Source of the DNA: Hylemonella sp. | GTDB lineage: Bacteria; Pseudomonadota; Gammaproteobacteria; Burkholderiales; Burkholderiaceae_C | Reading direction: 5' to 3' | Length of the DNA: 64,000 bases | NCBI RefSeq assembly: GCF_027532185.1 | Contig: NZ_JAPZSV010000003.1 | Coordinates: 682,001-746,000, forward strand | Part shown: one piece after another, positions 49,024-58,383 of the stretch | How the letters are laid out: each line of letters starts with the position of its first letter | How positions within the stretch are numbered: position 1 is the first letter of the stretch | Made by a program: the position numbers and the translations under genes | The notes under the pieces: model-generated | What the model saw: only the letters and a program-made list of their open reading frames with translations | What the model was told of the DNA's origin: nothing | The model's database searches: none

Positions 49024-49947
49024 TCAGCCGTTGCGGCGCGCGGCCGTGCGGCGGATGGCCTCGTTGATCTCGGCAATCGAGCGCTCGATGGCTTCGTCGT
49101 CCAGATCTTCAACCAGCGAGGAATCAACCACACCGGCCTGCACGGTGGAGGCGAAGACGCCGTCGTTGATGCTGTCGGTGGAGACACTGCCCTGAGTCTC
49201 CTCGAAGCTGTCGGGCGTCTCCCACTCCATGGCGATCACCGTCACGTTGTCGCTGGCGCTGCCGGCCTTCTCCAGTGCCTTCTCGACGAGATCGGGCACG
49301 GCGCGCGAGACCTGCTTGAGGCCGAGGTCGTAGGTGATCTCCACGTCCGACAGCGCGCTCCACAGGCCGTCGGAGCACAGGAGGATGCGGTCGCCCTGCT
49401 GCAGATTGACCGGGCCCATGACGTCGAACACCGGGTTGGCCGGCGACCCCAGACAGGTGAAGAGCACGTTGCGATTGGTCTTGTCGCCGGTCTTGGCGCC
49501 CGGCGGAACCTCGTCCTGGCGCTGCTCCATGTAGGAGTGGTCACGCGTGCGCGCGAGCATCTCGCCGTCACGCACCATGTACAGCCGCGAATCGCCGCAA
49601 TGCACCCAGCTCACACGATCGCCCTGGACCAGGGCCGCGACAAAGGTGGTCCGCGGCGTGTCCAGCATGTGGTTGTGCGCAGCGTAGGCCAGGATCTGGC
49701 GGTGGGCCAGCAGCACGGAGGAGGCCAGGAAGGCCCGCGGATCCTTGATGCCGGTCTTGGCTTCCTGCTGGAAGGCGGCCGACACGACCTGCAGCGCAAG
49801 CTGCGCGGCGACTTCGCCCTCGGGGTGCCCCCCCATGCCGTCGGCCAGCAGGAACAGTGCTGCATCCCGCGTGTAGCAGTAGCCCATGCGGTCTTCGTTG
49901 GTGGCGCGGCCACCCCTGCGGCTGACCTGGAAGACGGAGAATTTCAT
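49024..49947 (-). CDS. PP2C-family serine/threonine phosphatase
   Basis: 307 aa. The PPM fold has metal-site motifs [36 protein letters not shown] (D-G), [14 protein letters not shown], and [15 protein letters not shown] with [15 protein letters not shown]-terminal acidic tail (about 245-307) is extra. It likely reverses the action of the kinase encoded just upstream, which it overlaps by four bases. Confidence 0.95.
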   Translation of the reverse strand: MKFSVFQVSRRGGRATNEDRMGYCYTRDAALFLLADGMGGHPEGEVAAQLALQVVSAAFQQEAKTGIKDPRAFLASSVLLAHRQILAYAAHNHMLDTPRTTFVAALVQGDRVSWVHCGDSRLYMVRDGEMLARTRDHSYMEQRQDEVPPGAKTGDKTNRNVLFTCLGSPANPVFDVMGPVNLQQGDRILLCSDGLWSALSDVEITYDLGLKQVSRAVPDLVEKALEKAGSASDNVTVIAMEWETPDSFEETQGSVSTDSINDGVFASTVQAGVVDSSLVEDLDDEAIERSIAEINEAIRRTAARRNG

Positions 49948-50954
49948 TTCGGTCTGGCCGCGGCGACGCCGGTCACACTTTTGACGCTTTTCTTGGTATC
50001 CGCCACCATGGTGTCGAACTGCAGGCGCACCTTCTCGGCCATGGACAGCTTGGTATAGCGTCGCTCGCCTTCACGGCTGAGTTCCTTCTGCAGGGCGAAC
50101 ACCGACTGCGGACGCGAGAGCGGGTCCAGCGCCATGGTCCACTCGACCACCTCGATCAGGTTGTCGGAGTAGACGCCGCGCAGACGGGCCAGCGCCGTGG
50201 TCAGGCGGTCCTTCTCCAGGCGCTGCGGCGCCTCGTTGGGCGGGTAGCCCTGCATGCAGGCATAGATGCAGGCACCGATGGCGTAGATGTCGGTCCAGGG
50301 CCCCATGGCCGCGTCGCGCCGGTACATCTCGGGCGCGGCGAAACCGGGCGTGTACATGGGGCGGATGAAGTTGCCTTCCTTGCTCAGCACCTCGCGCGCG
50401 GCGCCGAAGTCGATCAGCACGGAACGGTTGTCGTCGGTGATGAAGATGTTGGCCGGCTTGATGTCCAGGTGCAGCATCTTGTGCTGGTGCACGATGCGCA
50501 GGCCGCGCAGGATCTCGTCGAACAGCGAACGGATGGTCGATTCGCGGAACACCTTCTGCTGCTTCTGGTCGCGTGCGGTGATGATGAAGTCCTGCAGGGA
50601 GGCGCCCTCCAGGTAGTTCATCACCATGTAGACGGTCTCGTTCTCGCGGAAGAAGTTCAGCACGCTGACCACGGAGGGGTGCGAGATCTGGGCCAGCGAG
50701 CGGCCTTCCTCAAAGAAGCTCTTGAGACCCAGACGGTAGAGCGAGAGCTTCTCGGTCGTGACCTGGGGCAGCAACTCGCCGGGCGCGCGCGTCACCAGCG
50801 ATGCCGGCAGGTATTCCTTGATGGCCACCTGCTGGCCCTCGGGATCGATGGCCAGGTAGACGACGCCAAAGCCGCCGGCCGCCACCTTGCGCACGATGCG
50901 GTAGCCACCGATCTGGGTTTCCGGGGATAGCGGTGCTGGTTTGACCTTGGACAT
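49944..50954 (-). CDS. Serine/threonine protein kinase (Hanks type)
   Basis: 336 aa. Kinase landmarks: glycine-loop region YRIVRKVAAGGFGVVYLAID, VAIKEYLP with the ATP-binding Lys about residue 47, catalytic HLDIKPANIFI (Asp), DFGAAREV, and PMYTPGFAAPEM. There is no transmembrane helix or PASTA repeat, so it is cytoplasmic. It is first gene of the run to hemW and divergent from yicC (76 bp). FHA-containing targets are not nearby. Confidence 0.95.
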   Translation of the reverse strand: MSKVKPAPLSPETQIGGYRIVRKVAAGGFGVVYLAIDPEGQQVAIKEYLPASLVTRAPGELLPQVTTEKLSLYRLGLKSFFEEGRSLAQISHPSVVSVLNFFRENETVYMVMNYLEGASLQDFIITARDQKQQKVFRESTIRSLFDEILRGLRIVHQHKMLHLDIKPANIFITDDNRSVLIDFGAAREVLSKEGNFIRPMYTPGFAAPEMYRRDAAMGPWTDIYAIGACIYACMQGYPPNEAPQRLEKDRLTTALARLRGVYSDNLIEVVEWTMALDPLSRPQSVFALQKELSREGERRYTKLSMAEKVRLQFDTMVADTKKSVKSVTGVAAARPK

Positions 50955-51030
50955 ATTTATGGGGTTGCAGCCCGGAGCCCGGGCCCAATCCGGTTATTCT
51001 CGGGGTCGTCTGACAGATCAAGAATACGCC

Positions 51031-51933
51031 ATGCCAGTTTACAGCATGACCGGCTACGCCAGCGCCCAGCGCGGCGCGGCAGCACAGGCCGAGTCCGGCA
51101 ATTCCGCACGTCTGGGCCTGGAAATCCGCTCGGTCAACGGCCGCTTCCTCGACCTCACGCTGCGCCTGTCCGAAGAGCTGCGCGCGCACGAACCTGCCTT
51201 GCGTGAAATGGTGCAGGGCCGGCTCAAGCGCGGCAAGGTCGAACTGCGCGCCTTTCTCGAAAGCGCGGGCGACAACGCCGTGGCCGAACCCAGCCCGCGG
51301 CTGATGCAGCGCCTGGGCGCGCTGCAGGACAGCGTGCAGGCCTGGCTGCCCGATGCGCGCGCGCTGAGCGTGGCCGACATCCTCAAGCTCGCCGCGGGCG
51401 AACGCGGTGGCCACCAGGACTGGGGCCCAGCCTTACAGGAACTGGCCACGCAGGCACTGGACGCACTGGTCGAGGCGCGCCGACGCGAGGGCGAGCGCCT
51501 GTCCGGCATGCTGCTGGGCCACATCGGCCAGCTGCGGCAGCTGGCCACCCAGGCCGGGCCGCTGGTGCCGCAGCTCGTGGAACAGCAAAGACAACGCTTT
51601 CTCGAGCGCTGGCAGGAAGCCATGGCCCTGACGGACGGCGCTACCCCGCCGCAGGCCGCGCAGGAACGCGCTCTGACCGAGGCCACGGCCTATGCCATCC
51701 GCATCGACGTGGCCGAGGAGCTCACGCGCCTGGCCTCGCACCTGGACGAAATCGAACGCCTGCTGAAAAAAGGTGGCGAAGTCGGCAAGCGCCTGGACTT
51801 CCTGATCCAGGAACTGCACCGCGAGGCCAACACCCTGGGCTCCAAGTCGGCCACGCTGGAACTGACCCGCATCTCGGTGGACATGAAGGTGCTCATCGAG
51901 CAGATGCGTGAGCAGGTGCAAAACCTGGAGTAG
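51031..51933 (+). CDS. YicC-family endoribonuclease-like protein
   Basis: 300 aa from ATG 51031 (MPVYSMTGYASAQRG), the family start. It continues LGLEIRSVNGRFLDLTLRLS and ends IDVAEELTRLASHLDEIERL and GKRLDFLIQELHREANTLGS, ISVDMKVLIEQMREQVQNLE. YicC proteins are known as endoribonucleases linked to stationary-phase survival. Next to gmk, as in many proteobacteria (nine-nt gap). Confidence 0.95.
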   Translation: MPVYSMTGYASAQRGAAAQAESGNSARLGLEIRSVNGRFLDLTLRLSEELRAHEPALREMVQGRLKRGKVELRAFLESAGDNAVAEPSPRLMQRLGALQDSVQAWLPDARALSVADILKLAAGERGGHQDWGPALQELATQALDALVEARRREGERLSGMLLGHIGQLRQLATQAGPLVPQLVEQQRQRFLERWQEAMALTDGATPPQAAQERALTEATAYAIRIDVAEELTRLASHLDEIERLLKKGGEVGKRLDFLIQELHREANTLGSKSATLELTRISVDMKVLIEQMREQVQNLE

Positions 51934-51942
51934 GACCTCACC

Positions 51943-52563
51943 ATGGATTACCCCGGCAACCTCTTCGTCATCGCTGCCCCCAGCGGGGCCGGCAAGTCCA
52001 GCCTGGTCAAGGCCTTGCTGGCCCAGGATGCGCGGCTGCAGCTCTCGGTGTCGCACACCACCCGCGCACCGCGCGGGCAGGAGCAGAACGGGCGCGAGTA
52101 CTACTTCGTCTCGCCGGCCGCCTTTGACGCCATGGTCCAGGCCGACGCCTTCGTCGAATGGGCCCATGTGCACAACCACCGCTACGGCACCTCGCGCCAG
52201 GCCATTGCCGACCAGATCCTCGCCGGCGCCGACATCGTGCTGGAGATCGACTACCAGGGCGCCATGCAGATCAAGAGGCTATTCCCGGCTGCGGCCATCA
52301 TCTTCATCCTGCCACCCAGCTGGGAAGAGCTGCGCGCGCGACTGGTCAAGCGCGGCGAGGATGCCGAGGACGTGATCGCCCTGCGCCTCAAGAATGCGGC
52401 CGAGGAGATGGCCCAGGCGCCGAATTTCGACTTCGTTATAATCAACGACTTGTTCGAGCGTGCCCTGGCCGACCTGCAGCTGGTCGTCAACGCCCAGCGG
52501 CTGCGGTATCCGGCCCAGCGCCGGTCCCGTCCCGAGACTTTCCAGGCGCTGCGCCTGCCCTGA
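51943..52563 (+). CDS. gmk: Guanylate kinase
   Basis: 206 aa. The P-loop is [17 protein letters not shown] (about 12-28); the GMP-binding site is [20 protein letters not shown]; also [10 protein letters not shown] and the [23 protein letters not shown]. It phosphorylates GMP to GDP. Within it, codons for FVII near 52434-52443 spell a perfect TATAAT using the rare ATA codon. Confidence 0.97.
   Translation: MDYPGNLFVIAAPSGAGKSSLVKALLAQDARLQLSVSHTTRAPRGQEQNGREYYFVSPAAFDAMVQADAFVEWAHVHNHRYGTSRQAIADQILAGADIVLEIDYQGAMQIKRLFPAAAIIFILPPSWEELRARLVKRGEDAEDVIALRLKNAAEEMAQAPNFDFVIINDLFERALADLQLVVNAQRLRYPAQRRSRPETFQALRLP
52437..52442 (+). promoter_or_regulatory. Candidate internal -10 element (TATAAT) for rpoZ
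   Basis: Perfect -10 hexamer inside gmk, 155 bp before rpoZ, built from GTT-ATA-ATC codons that are unusual in this GC-rich gene. No good -35 is visible at 17 bp. Confidence 0.4.
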
Positions 52564-52597
52564 TGCCGGTTGTCCCGGCCCACTGGAGTTACACAAC

Positions 52598-52801
52598 ATG
52601 GCCCGTATCACCGTCGAAGACTGCCTTGAGAAGATCCCGAACCGCTTTCAGCTCGTGCTGGCCGCGACCTACCGCGCCCGCATGCTGAGCCAGGGCCATG
52701 CGCCCAAGATCGAGAGCAAGAACAAGCCCGGCGTGACCGCCCTGCGCGAAATCGCCGAAGGCAAGGTCGGCCTGGAAATGCTCAAGAAGGTCCCGACCTG
52801 A
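52598..52801 (+). CDS. rpoZ: RNA polymerase omega subunit
   Basis: 67 aa. [40 protein letters not shown] and [17 protein letters not shown] are invariant omega features. It is a small RNA polymerase assembly subunit and part of a ppGpp-binding site, fittingly followed by spoT. A strong terminator ends it. Confidence 0.98.
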   Translation: MARITVEDCLEKIPNRFQLVLAATYRARMLSQGHAPKIESKNKPGVTALREIAEGKVGLEMLKKVPT

Positions 52802-52820
52802 GTCCGGCCCTCACCCGCTG

Positions 52821-52847
52821 AAAAAGCACCGTTCGCGGTGCTTTTTT
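52821..52847 (+). terminator. Rho-independent terminator after rpoZ
   Basis: AAAAAGCACCG-TTCG-CGGTGCTTTTTT: an 11-bp stem with a stable UUCG loop, followed by a T-run. Confidence 0.95.
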
Positions 52848-52891
52848 ATTGCCCGGCGGCAGCCGACCGCTTGGCGCTATATATTCGAGGG

Positions 52892-55159
52892 GTGAGCGCT
52901 CTCTTGCACGCCCCTACTGCCGCCCCCGTCGCCCCGGGTCTGACCGACCAGGCGGATCCGGCTGCGGCCAACGCGGCGGCGGCCAGCTTTGCCAGCCTGA
53001 CCGCCCGGCTGGACTACCTCAGCCCCGTGGATCTCGAGCAGGTGCGCCAGGCCTACCGCTATGCCGACGAGGCCCACCTGGGCCAGTTGCGCAACAGCGG
53101 CGAGCCCTACATCACCCACCCGATTGCCGTCGCCGCCCAGTGCGCCGACTGGAAGCTCGACGCCCAGGCCCTGATGGCCGCGCTGCTGCACGATGCGCTC
53201 GAGGATTGCGGCATCAGCAAGGCCGAGCTCATCGAGCGTTTCGGATCGCCGGTGGCCGAACTGGTGGACGGTCTGACCAAGCTGGACAAGCTGCAGTTCG
53301 ACACCCGCGAGGAAAGCCAGGCCGAGTCCTTCCGCAAGATGCTGCTGGCCATGGCGCGCGACGTGCGCGTCATCCTGATCAAGCTGGCTGATCGCAGCCA
53401 CAACATGCGCACGCTCTCGGACGTACCACGCGCCAAATGGGCGCGCATCGCCTCCGAGACGCTGGAGATCTACGCCCCGATTGCCTATCGCCTGGGCCTG
53501 AACCAGACCTACCGTGAACTGCAGGAACTCTCCTTCCAGCACCTGCGTCCCTGGCGTCACAACGTCCTGTCCAAGGCCCTGGAGCGCGCACGCAGCCGCC
53601 GGCGCGATCTGATCGGCAAGGTGCACAAGGAGGTCGAGGCCGCGTTCGAGACGGCGGGCATGCCCATCCGCATCGCCGGGCGCGAGAAGACGCTGTACTC
53701 CATCTACCGCAAGATGGACGAGAAGCACCTGAGCTTCGCGCAGATCACGGACATGTACGGCTTTCGCATCGTCGTACCCACGCTGGCCGACTGCTACACG
53801 GCCCTGGGGACGCTGCACCAGCTCTACAAGCCGGTGCCCGGCAAGTTCAAGGACCACATCGCCATCCCCAAGGTCAACGGCTACCAGTCGCTGCACACCA
53901 CCCTGGTCGGGCCCTCGGGCGTGAACGTGGAATTCCAGATCCGCACCGAGGCCATGCACGTGGTGGCCGAGTCCGGCGTCGCCGCGCACTGGCTCTACAA
54001 GGCCAATGAGCCCGACAGCCTGATGACCGCGCGTCTGGGCGCGCAGTGGCTGCAGTCCCTGCTGGACATCCAGAACGAAACCCGCGACGCGGCCGAGTTC
54101 TGGGACCACGTGAAGGTGGACCTGTTTCCCGAGGCGGTCTACGTCTTCACGCCCAAGAGCAAGATCATCTCGCTGCCGCGTGGCGCCACGGTGGTGGACT
54201 TTGCCTATGCCATCCACAGCGACATCGGCGACCGCACCATGGCCGCGCGCATCAACGGCGAACAGGTGCCGCTGCGCACCGAGCTCAAGAACGGCGACGT
54301 GGTCGAGGTCGTCACCTCCTCCGTGTCCGCCCCCAACCCGGCCTGGCTGAGCTTTGTACGCACGGGCCGCGCGCGGTCCAAGATCCGGCACCATCTCAAG
54401 ACCCTGGCCCAGGCCGAGTCCGAAGGCCTGGGCGAAAAGCTGCTGCTGCAGGCCCTGCGCGCCGAAGGCATTGACCGCTTCCCCACCGACGACGATAGCG
54501 CGCGCGCCGGCATCTGGGACAAGCTGCTGCGCTTCACGGGCAACCGCAGCCGCTCCGAATTGCTGATGGACATCGGTCTGGGCAAGCGCATTGCCAGCAT
54601 CGTCGCCAAACGCATGGCCACCCTGCTGGCCGAAAGCGGCGAAAAGCCCGATGCCGTGCTGCTGAGCCGGGAGCGTTTCATCGCACAGGAATCGGCAGGC
54701 CACGCCCCGGTCACGGTCGACGGCAGCGAGAACGCCTCCGTCCAGTACGCGACCTGCTGCCGCCCCATACCCGGCGACGCCATCGTGGGTTATCTGGGTC
54801 GTGGTGAAGGTCTGGTCGTACACACAGCCGACTGCGCCATTGCACGCAAGCTGCACCACAAGGACAGCGAGCGCTTCATCGGTGTGGAGTGGTCGGATGA
54901 GCCGACACGCCCCTTCGAAACGGCAGTCGTGGTCACGCTCAACAACGGCAAAGGGGTGCTGGCCCGGGTGGCCTCGGCCCTGGCCGGCGCGGAAGCCGAC
55001 ATCACCCATATCGACATGGGGCAGGAAGCCGCCATGGAAACCATCGACCTGCGCTTCGTGATCGCCGTGCGCGACCGCGTGCATCTGGCCGATGTGCTAC
55101 GCACCCTCAAGCGCACTCCTTCGGTGCTGCGCGCGCGGCGCGGCAGCGCCAACGTCTGA
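52892..55159 (+). CDS. spoT: Bifunctional (p)ppGpp synthetase/hydrolase SpoT
   Basis: 755 aa from GTG 52892; earlier in-frame starts lie in the rpoZ terminator. The HD hydrolase domain is intact (about residues 45-190; YITHPIAVAAQC and LLHDALEDCG). The synthetase domain (about 255-370) has GREKTLYSIYRKM, ITDMYGFRIVV and HIAIPKVNGYQSLHTTLVGP. TGS (about 400-460; VYVFTPKSKIISLPRGATVV), helical/zinc region and ACT (about 680-745) follow. Unlike RelA, both catalytic domains look active. It is preceded by rpoZ and followed by convergent greB. Confidence 0.97.
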   Translation: MSALLHAPTAAPVAPGLTDQADPAAANAAAASFASLTARLDYLSPVDLEQVRQAYRYADEAHLGQLRNSGEPYITHPIAVAAQCADWKLDAQALMAALLHDALEDCGISKAELIERFGSPVAELVDGLTKLDKLQFDTREESQAESFRKMLLAMARDVRVILIKLADRSHNMRTLSDVPRAKWARIASETLEIYAPIAYRLGLNQTYRELQELSFQHLRPWRHNVLSKALERARSRRRDLIGKVHKEVEAAFETAGMPIRIAGREKTLYSIYRKMDEKHLSFAQITDMYGFRIVVPTLADCYTALGTLHQLYKPVPGKFKDHIAIPKVNGYQSLHTTLVGPSGVNVEFQIRTEAMHVVAESGVAAHWLYKANEPDSLMTARLGAQWLQSLLDIQNETRDAAEFWDHVKVDLFPEAVYVFTPKSKIISLPRGATVVDFAYAIHSDIGDRTMAARINGEQVPLRTELKNGDVVEVVTSSVSAPNPAWLSFVRTGRARSKIRHHLKTLAQAESEGLGEKLLLQALRAEGIDRFPTDDDSARAGIWDKLLRFTGNRSRSELLMDIGLGKRIASIVAKRMATLLAESGEKPDAVLLSRERFIAQESAGHAPVTVDGSENASVQYATCCRPIPGDAIVGYLGRGEGLVVHTADCAIARKLHHKDSERFIGVEWSDEPTRPFETAVVVTLNNGKGVLARVASALAGAEADITHIDMGQEAAMETIDLRFVIAVRDRVHLADVLRTLKRTPSVLRARRGSANV

Positions 55160-55160
55160 T

Positions 55161-55724
55161 TCAGGCTGGCGCGGCCGGTGCCGGGTACTGCACGGCCAGC
55201 ACTTCGATCTCTTCCACACCCACCGGCGTGACGAGCTTGAGCACATCGCCCACGCGTGCCTTGAGCAGGGTACGGGCCACCGGGGCGATCCAGCTCACCT
55301 GCCCCTGCAGACTGTCGGCTTCGTCAATGCCCATGATGGTGATGGTGCGCTCGGTGCCCGCCGCGTCGGCATAGCGCACGGTGGCGCCGAAAAACACCTG
55401 ATCGCTGCCGTGGTGCACGCTGGGGTCGGTGACCTCGGCGATCTCCAGCCGCTTGGTCAGAAAGCGGATGCGGCGATCGATCTCGCGCAGGCGTTTCTTG
55501 CCGTACAGATAGTCGCCATTCTCGGAGCGATCCCCGTTGCTCGCCGCCCAGTGCACCACTTCGACCACCTTGGGCCGCTCGACGTCGATCAGCGCCATCA
55601 ACTCGGCGCGCAGGCGCGCGTAGCCAGCCGGGGTGATGTAGTTCTTGCCGCCAGCGGGCAGGGCCGGCAGCTGGCCGTCCTCGTCGTCGTCCGTGTCGGT
55701 TTCGCGGGTGAAGGCCTTGCTCAT
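55161..55724 (-). CDS. greB: Transcription elongation factor GreB
   Basis: 187 aa from ATG 55724. The N-terminal coiled-coil with the acidic tip WAASNGDRSENGDYLYGKKR is the GreB form (YGKKRLREIDRRI). The C-terminal FKBP-like domain has VSWIAPVARTLLKARVGDVL. It rescues backtracked RNA polymerase. The N-terminus carries an extra acidic stretch (TDTDDDEDG). Convergent with spoT, one base apart. Confidence 0.96.
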   Translation of the reverse strand: MSKAFTRETDTDDDEDGQLPALPAGGKNYITPAGYARLRAELMALIDVERPKVVEVVHWAASNGDRSENGDYLYGKKRLREIDRRIRFLTKRLEIAEVTDPSVHHGSDQVFFGATVRYADAAGTERTITIMGIDEADSLQGQVSWIAPVARTLLKARVGDVLKLVTPVGVEEIEVLAVQYPAPAAPA

Positions 55725-55759
55725 GGCGGGTTCCTGGAACCGGATAGTCTGGGCTGCAA

Positions 55760-55796
55760 GAAAAAAGCCTGCAACTTTGCAGTTGCAGGCTTTTCC
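55760..55796 (-). terminator. Terminator of tRNA-Arg
   Basis: Stem AGCCTGCAACT/AGTTGCAGGCT (11 bp, 4-nt loop), with an A-run on the plus strand that reads as T-run on the minus strand directly after the tRNA. Confidence 0.85.
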
Positions 55797-55800
55797 GTTT

Positions 55801-55877
55801 TGGTGCGGCTGGCAGGATTCGAACCCACGACCCCTTGGTTCGTAGCCAAGTACTCTATCCAACTGAGCTACAGCCGC
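55801..55877 (-). tRNA. tRNA-Arg (ACG anticodon)
   Basis: 77 nt including encoded CCA. Acceptor GCGGCTG pairs with CAGCCGC, D-arm TAGCTCAGTTGGATAGAG, anticodon loop CTACGAA (ACG, wobble A expected to become inosine), T-arm GTGGGTTCGAATCCTGC. Confidence 0.97.
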
Positions 55878-56019
55878 GAAGACCGAGATTGTAGCACGAC
55901 TTTCTGAACGCTTGCGCAGGCCCGCCCAGACCCCGCCAGCGCACAGGAACGTGCGGAAATTCCCCACAGCCTGGCGCGCATGCGCTAGGCTTGCATAAAA
56001 ATCAAAAGGAGACCTTCAC

Positions 56020-57228
56020 ATGCATGGATTGCCCCGTCGCGCCAGCCTGCTGGCCGCACTCTGCCTGGGCCTGCTTCAAGCCCCGGCGCAGGCCCAGATC
56101 AACACGACACCGGTACGCATCGGGCTGATCTTTCCGCTCACAGGCGGATCCTCGGACATGGGCAACAGCGCTCTGGTCGGAGCCCAGGTGGCGGTGCAGG
56201 AAATCAATCAGGTCGGTGGCTATCTGGGCCGCCCCATCGAACTCGTGGTGCGTGACGACGAGGCCAACAACGACGTCGGACTGAAACACGCACAGGATCT
56301 GGTGCTGAAAGAGAAGGTGATCGCCACCATCGGCTTTTGCAACACCGGCGTCGCCATGAAGGCGCTCGACGTCTTCCAGGAAAACAAGCACCCCCTGTTT
56401 GTGACCTGCGCCACGGGCTCGGCCATCACCGCCAAGTATCCGGCCGCCCAGAGCTTCATCTTCCGCACCTCGGCGCCAGACCAGCACCAGACGCAGTTTC
56501 TGATCGACGAGATCGTCAAGCGCGGGCTGACCAAGGTCGCCCTGCTGGTCGACACCAGCGGCTACGGCGACGCTGGCCTCAAGGACCTCGAGGCGGCGCT
56601 CGGGCGCGCCGGACTCAAACCCCAGGCCGTGGTGCGCTTCAAGGTCGGCGTGAAGTCGCTGGAGGAAGAGATCCGGCAACTGCGTGACAGCGGCGCAGAT
56701 GCCCTGATCGGCTGGACGGTGGGCCCGGAGCAGGGTGTGATCTCCGCCAGCCGCGCGGCCGTGGGCTGGAAAGTGCCGCAGTTCGGGCCTTGGGGCCTCT
56801 CTCACGCATCGGCCTTCAACGTGTCCGGCGGCAAGGTCGAAGGCGCGCTGATGGTACAGACCGTGCTGCCCAACATCTTCATGGAGCGCAACAGCACCTT
56901 CCTGCGCAATTACGGCAAGCTGCGCAAGGAGCAGCCCATCGGCTCGATGATGTCGGCCGCACAGACCTACGATGCCGTCAACCTGCTGGTACGCGCCCTG
57001 TACGACACACAGGGTGCCCTCAGCGGCCCCGGCATCAAGAAGGCGCTGGAAAACCCCAGCAGCGTCTACCGCGGCGTGGTCACCACCTACGATCGCCCCT
57101 ATTCCGACAAGGACCATGACGCCATCACCCCCAACATGCTCTGGCTGGGTACCTGGCGCAACGGGGAGCGCGCCTATCACTACAAGGAAGACGAGAAGCG
57201 CGCGACAGTGATCCGGCGCAAGCAGTGA
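56020..57228 (+). CDS. ABC transporter periplasmic substrate-binding protein, branched-chain amino acid (LivJ) type
   Basis: 402 aa from ATG 56020 (AAAGGAG upstream). The signal peptide (1-26) ends AQA-QI. Type I periplasmic fold: IGLIFPLTGGSSDMGNSALV, AVQEINQVGGYLGRPIELVV, VIATIGFCNTGVAMKALDVF, and FIFRTSAPDQHQTQFLIDEI. Ligand could be an amino acid or an aromatic/short organic acid. No permease or ATPase genes are adjacent, so it is an orphan receptor. Confidence 0.92.
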   Translation: MHGLPRRASLLAALCLGLLQAPAQAQINTTPVRIGLIFPLTGGSSDMGNSALVGAQVAVQEINQVGGYLGRPIELVVRDDEANNDVGLKHAQDLVLKEKVIATIGFCNTGVAMKALDVFQENKHPLFVTCATGSAITAKYPAAQSFIFRTSAPDQHQTQFLIDEIVKRGLTKVALLVDTSGYGDAGLKDLEAALGRAGLKPQAVVRFKVGVKSLEEEIRQLRDSGADALIGWTVGPEQGVISASRAAVGWKVPQFGPWGLSHASAFNVSGGKVEGALMVQTVLPNIFMERNSTFLRNYGKLRKEQPIGSMMSAAQTYDAVNLLVRALYDTQGALSGPGIKKALENPSSVYRGVVTTYDRPYSDKDHDAITPNMLWLGTWRNGERAYHYKEDEKRATVIRRKQ

Positions 57229-57238
57229 GGGCCGGAAG

Positions 57239-57315
57239 TGGTAGGGCGTGCTGGGCTCGAACCAGCGACCAAGGGATTATGAGTCCCCTGCTCTGACCAA
57301 CTGAGCTAACGCCCC
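57239..57315 (-). tRNA. tRNA with CAT anticodon (Met elongator or Ile2)
   Basis: 77 nt with encoded CCA. Acceptor GGGGCGT with an unusual G-T pair at the end; anticodon loop CTCATAA; T-arm CGCTGGTTCGAGCCCAGC. CAT can be elongator Met or, after lysidine modification, Ile2 reading AUA. The TTGGTCGCTGG stretch resembles Ile2 tRNAs. It is not an initiator-type tRNA by the anticodon stem. Confidence 0.9.
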
Positions 57316-57350
57316 GACCGAAGCCGGGATTGTACGGGCCTCCCCAGCCC

Positions 57351-58355
57351 TTACTTGCTCTGGCTCAGGGCGTTGCCCAGCAGCCGGGACGTGATGTCCA
57401 CGATCTGGATCATGCGGTCGTAAGGCATGCGCGTGGGGCCGATCACCCCCAGCGTGCCCACCACCTGGCCGTCGACTTCGTAGGGGGCGCTGACCACGGA
57501 GAGCTCCTCGTAGGGCACGACCTGGCTCTCGCCACCGATGAAGATGCGCACGCCCTCGGCCTGGCCCGCGATGTCGAGCAGACGCATGAGCTGGGCCTTC
57601 TGCTCGAAGAGATCGAAGGCGCGGCGCAGATGGCTCATGTCGCTCGAAAAATCGGACACCGCCAGCAGGTTGCGCTCTCCAGCGATCACCACCTCGTCCT
57701 GGGCCTGGCTCATGGCCTCGGTGCCGACGGTCACGGCCGCCTGCATGAGGGTGGCGATCTCGGCGCGCAGCTTGTCCACCTCGCCCTGCAGGCGCTCGCG
57801 CACCTGCTCCAGCGTCAGGCCCATGTAGTGGGCGTTGAGGTAGTTGGCGGCCTCGATCAGCTGGGAGGATGCGTAGTCGGTCTCGGTGAAGATCACGCGG
57901 TTCTGCACATCGCCTTCGGGCGACACCAGGATGACCAGGATGCGTCGCTCGGACAGGCGCAGGAATTCGATGTGGCGAAACACCGAGGAGCGACGCGGCG
58001 TCATGACCACCCCGACAAACTGCGAGAGCGAGGACAGCAGGTTGGCAGCGTTGGAGATGACCTTCTGCGGCTGGTCGGGTGCCAGGCTGGGCGTCGCGAT
58101 GTGCTCACGCTGCGCGGTCAGCATGGTGTCGACGAAGAGGCGGTAGCCGCGGGCCGTGGGCACGCGCCCGGCCGAGGTGTGCGGGCTGGCGATCAGACCC
58201 AGCTCCTCCAGGTCGGACATCACGTTGCGGATGGTTGCCGGCGAGAGCTCCAGACCCGAAGCGCGCGACAGCGTGCGCGAGCCGACCGGTTGCCCTTCGG
58301 CAATGTAGCGTTCCACCAGCGTTTTCAGCAACAACTTGGCGCGGTCATCGAGCAT
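57351..58355 (-). CDS. hrcA: Heat-inducible transcription repressor HrcA
   Basis: 334 aa. The N-terminal winged HTH has [40 protein letters not shown] and [20 protein letters not shown]. The C-terminal GAF-like domain ends [20 protein letters not shown]. It represses chaperone genes through CIRCE operators; no CIRCE element was seen here. Divergent from nadK with a 28-bp gap. Confidence 0.97.
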   Translation of the reverse strand: MLDDRAKLLLKTLVERYIAEGQPVGSRTLSRASGLELSPATIRNVMSDLEELGLIASPHTSAGRVPTARGYRLFVDTMLTAQREHIATPSLAPDQPQKVISNAANLLSSLSQFVGVVMTPRRSSVFRHIEFLRLSERRILVILVSPEGDVQNRVIFTETDYASSQLIEAANYLNAHYMGLTLEQVRERLQGEVDKLRAEIATLMQAAVTVGTEAMSQAQDEVVIAGERNLLAVSDFSSDMSHLRRAFDLFEQKAQLMRLLDIAGQAEGVRIFIGGESQVVPYEELSVVSAPYEVDGQVVGTLGVIGPTRMPYDRMIQIVDITSRLLGNALSQSK

Positions 58356-58358
58356 GGA

Positions 58359-58372
58359 ATCATTTTAATGAT
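58359..58372. promoter_or_regulatory. AT-rich palindrome between hrcA and nadK
   Basis: ATCATTTTAATGAT, a 14-bp near-symmetric repeat filling half of the 28-bp divergent gap. It may simply be overlapping -10 elements of both genes. Confidence 0.3.
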
Positions 58373-58383
58373 CTAATTTCCCC

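Noticed and set aside
58359-58372. AT-rich palindrome before hrcA considered as a CIRCE element
   Set aside because: CIRCE is TTAGCACTC-N9-GAGTGCTAA; this 14-mer does not resemble it. Kept only as a weak regulatory feature.
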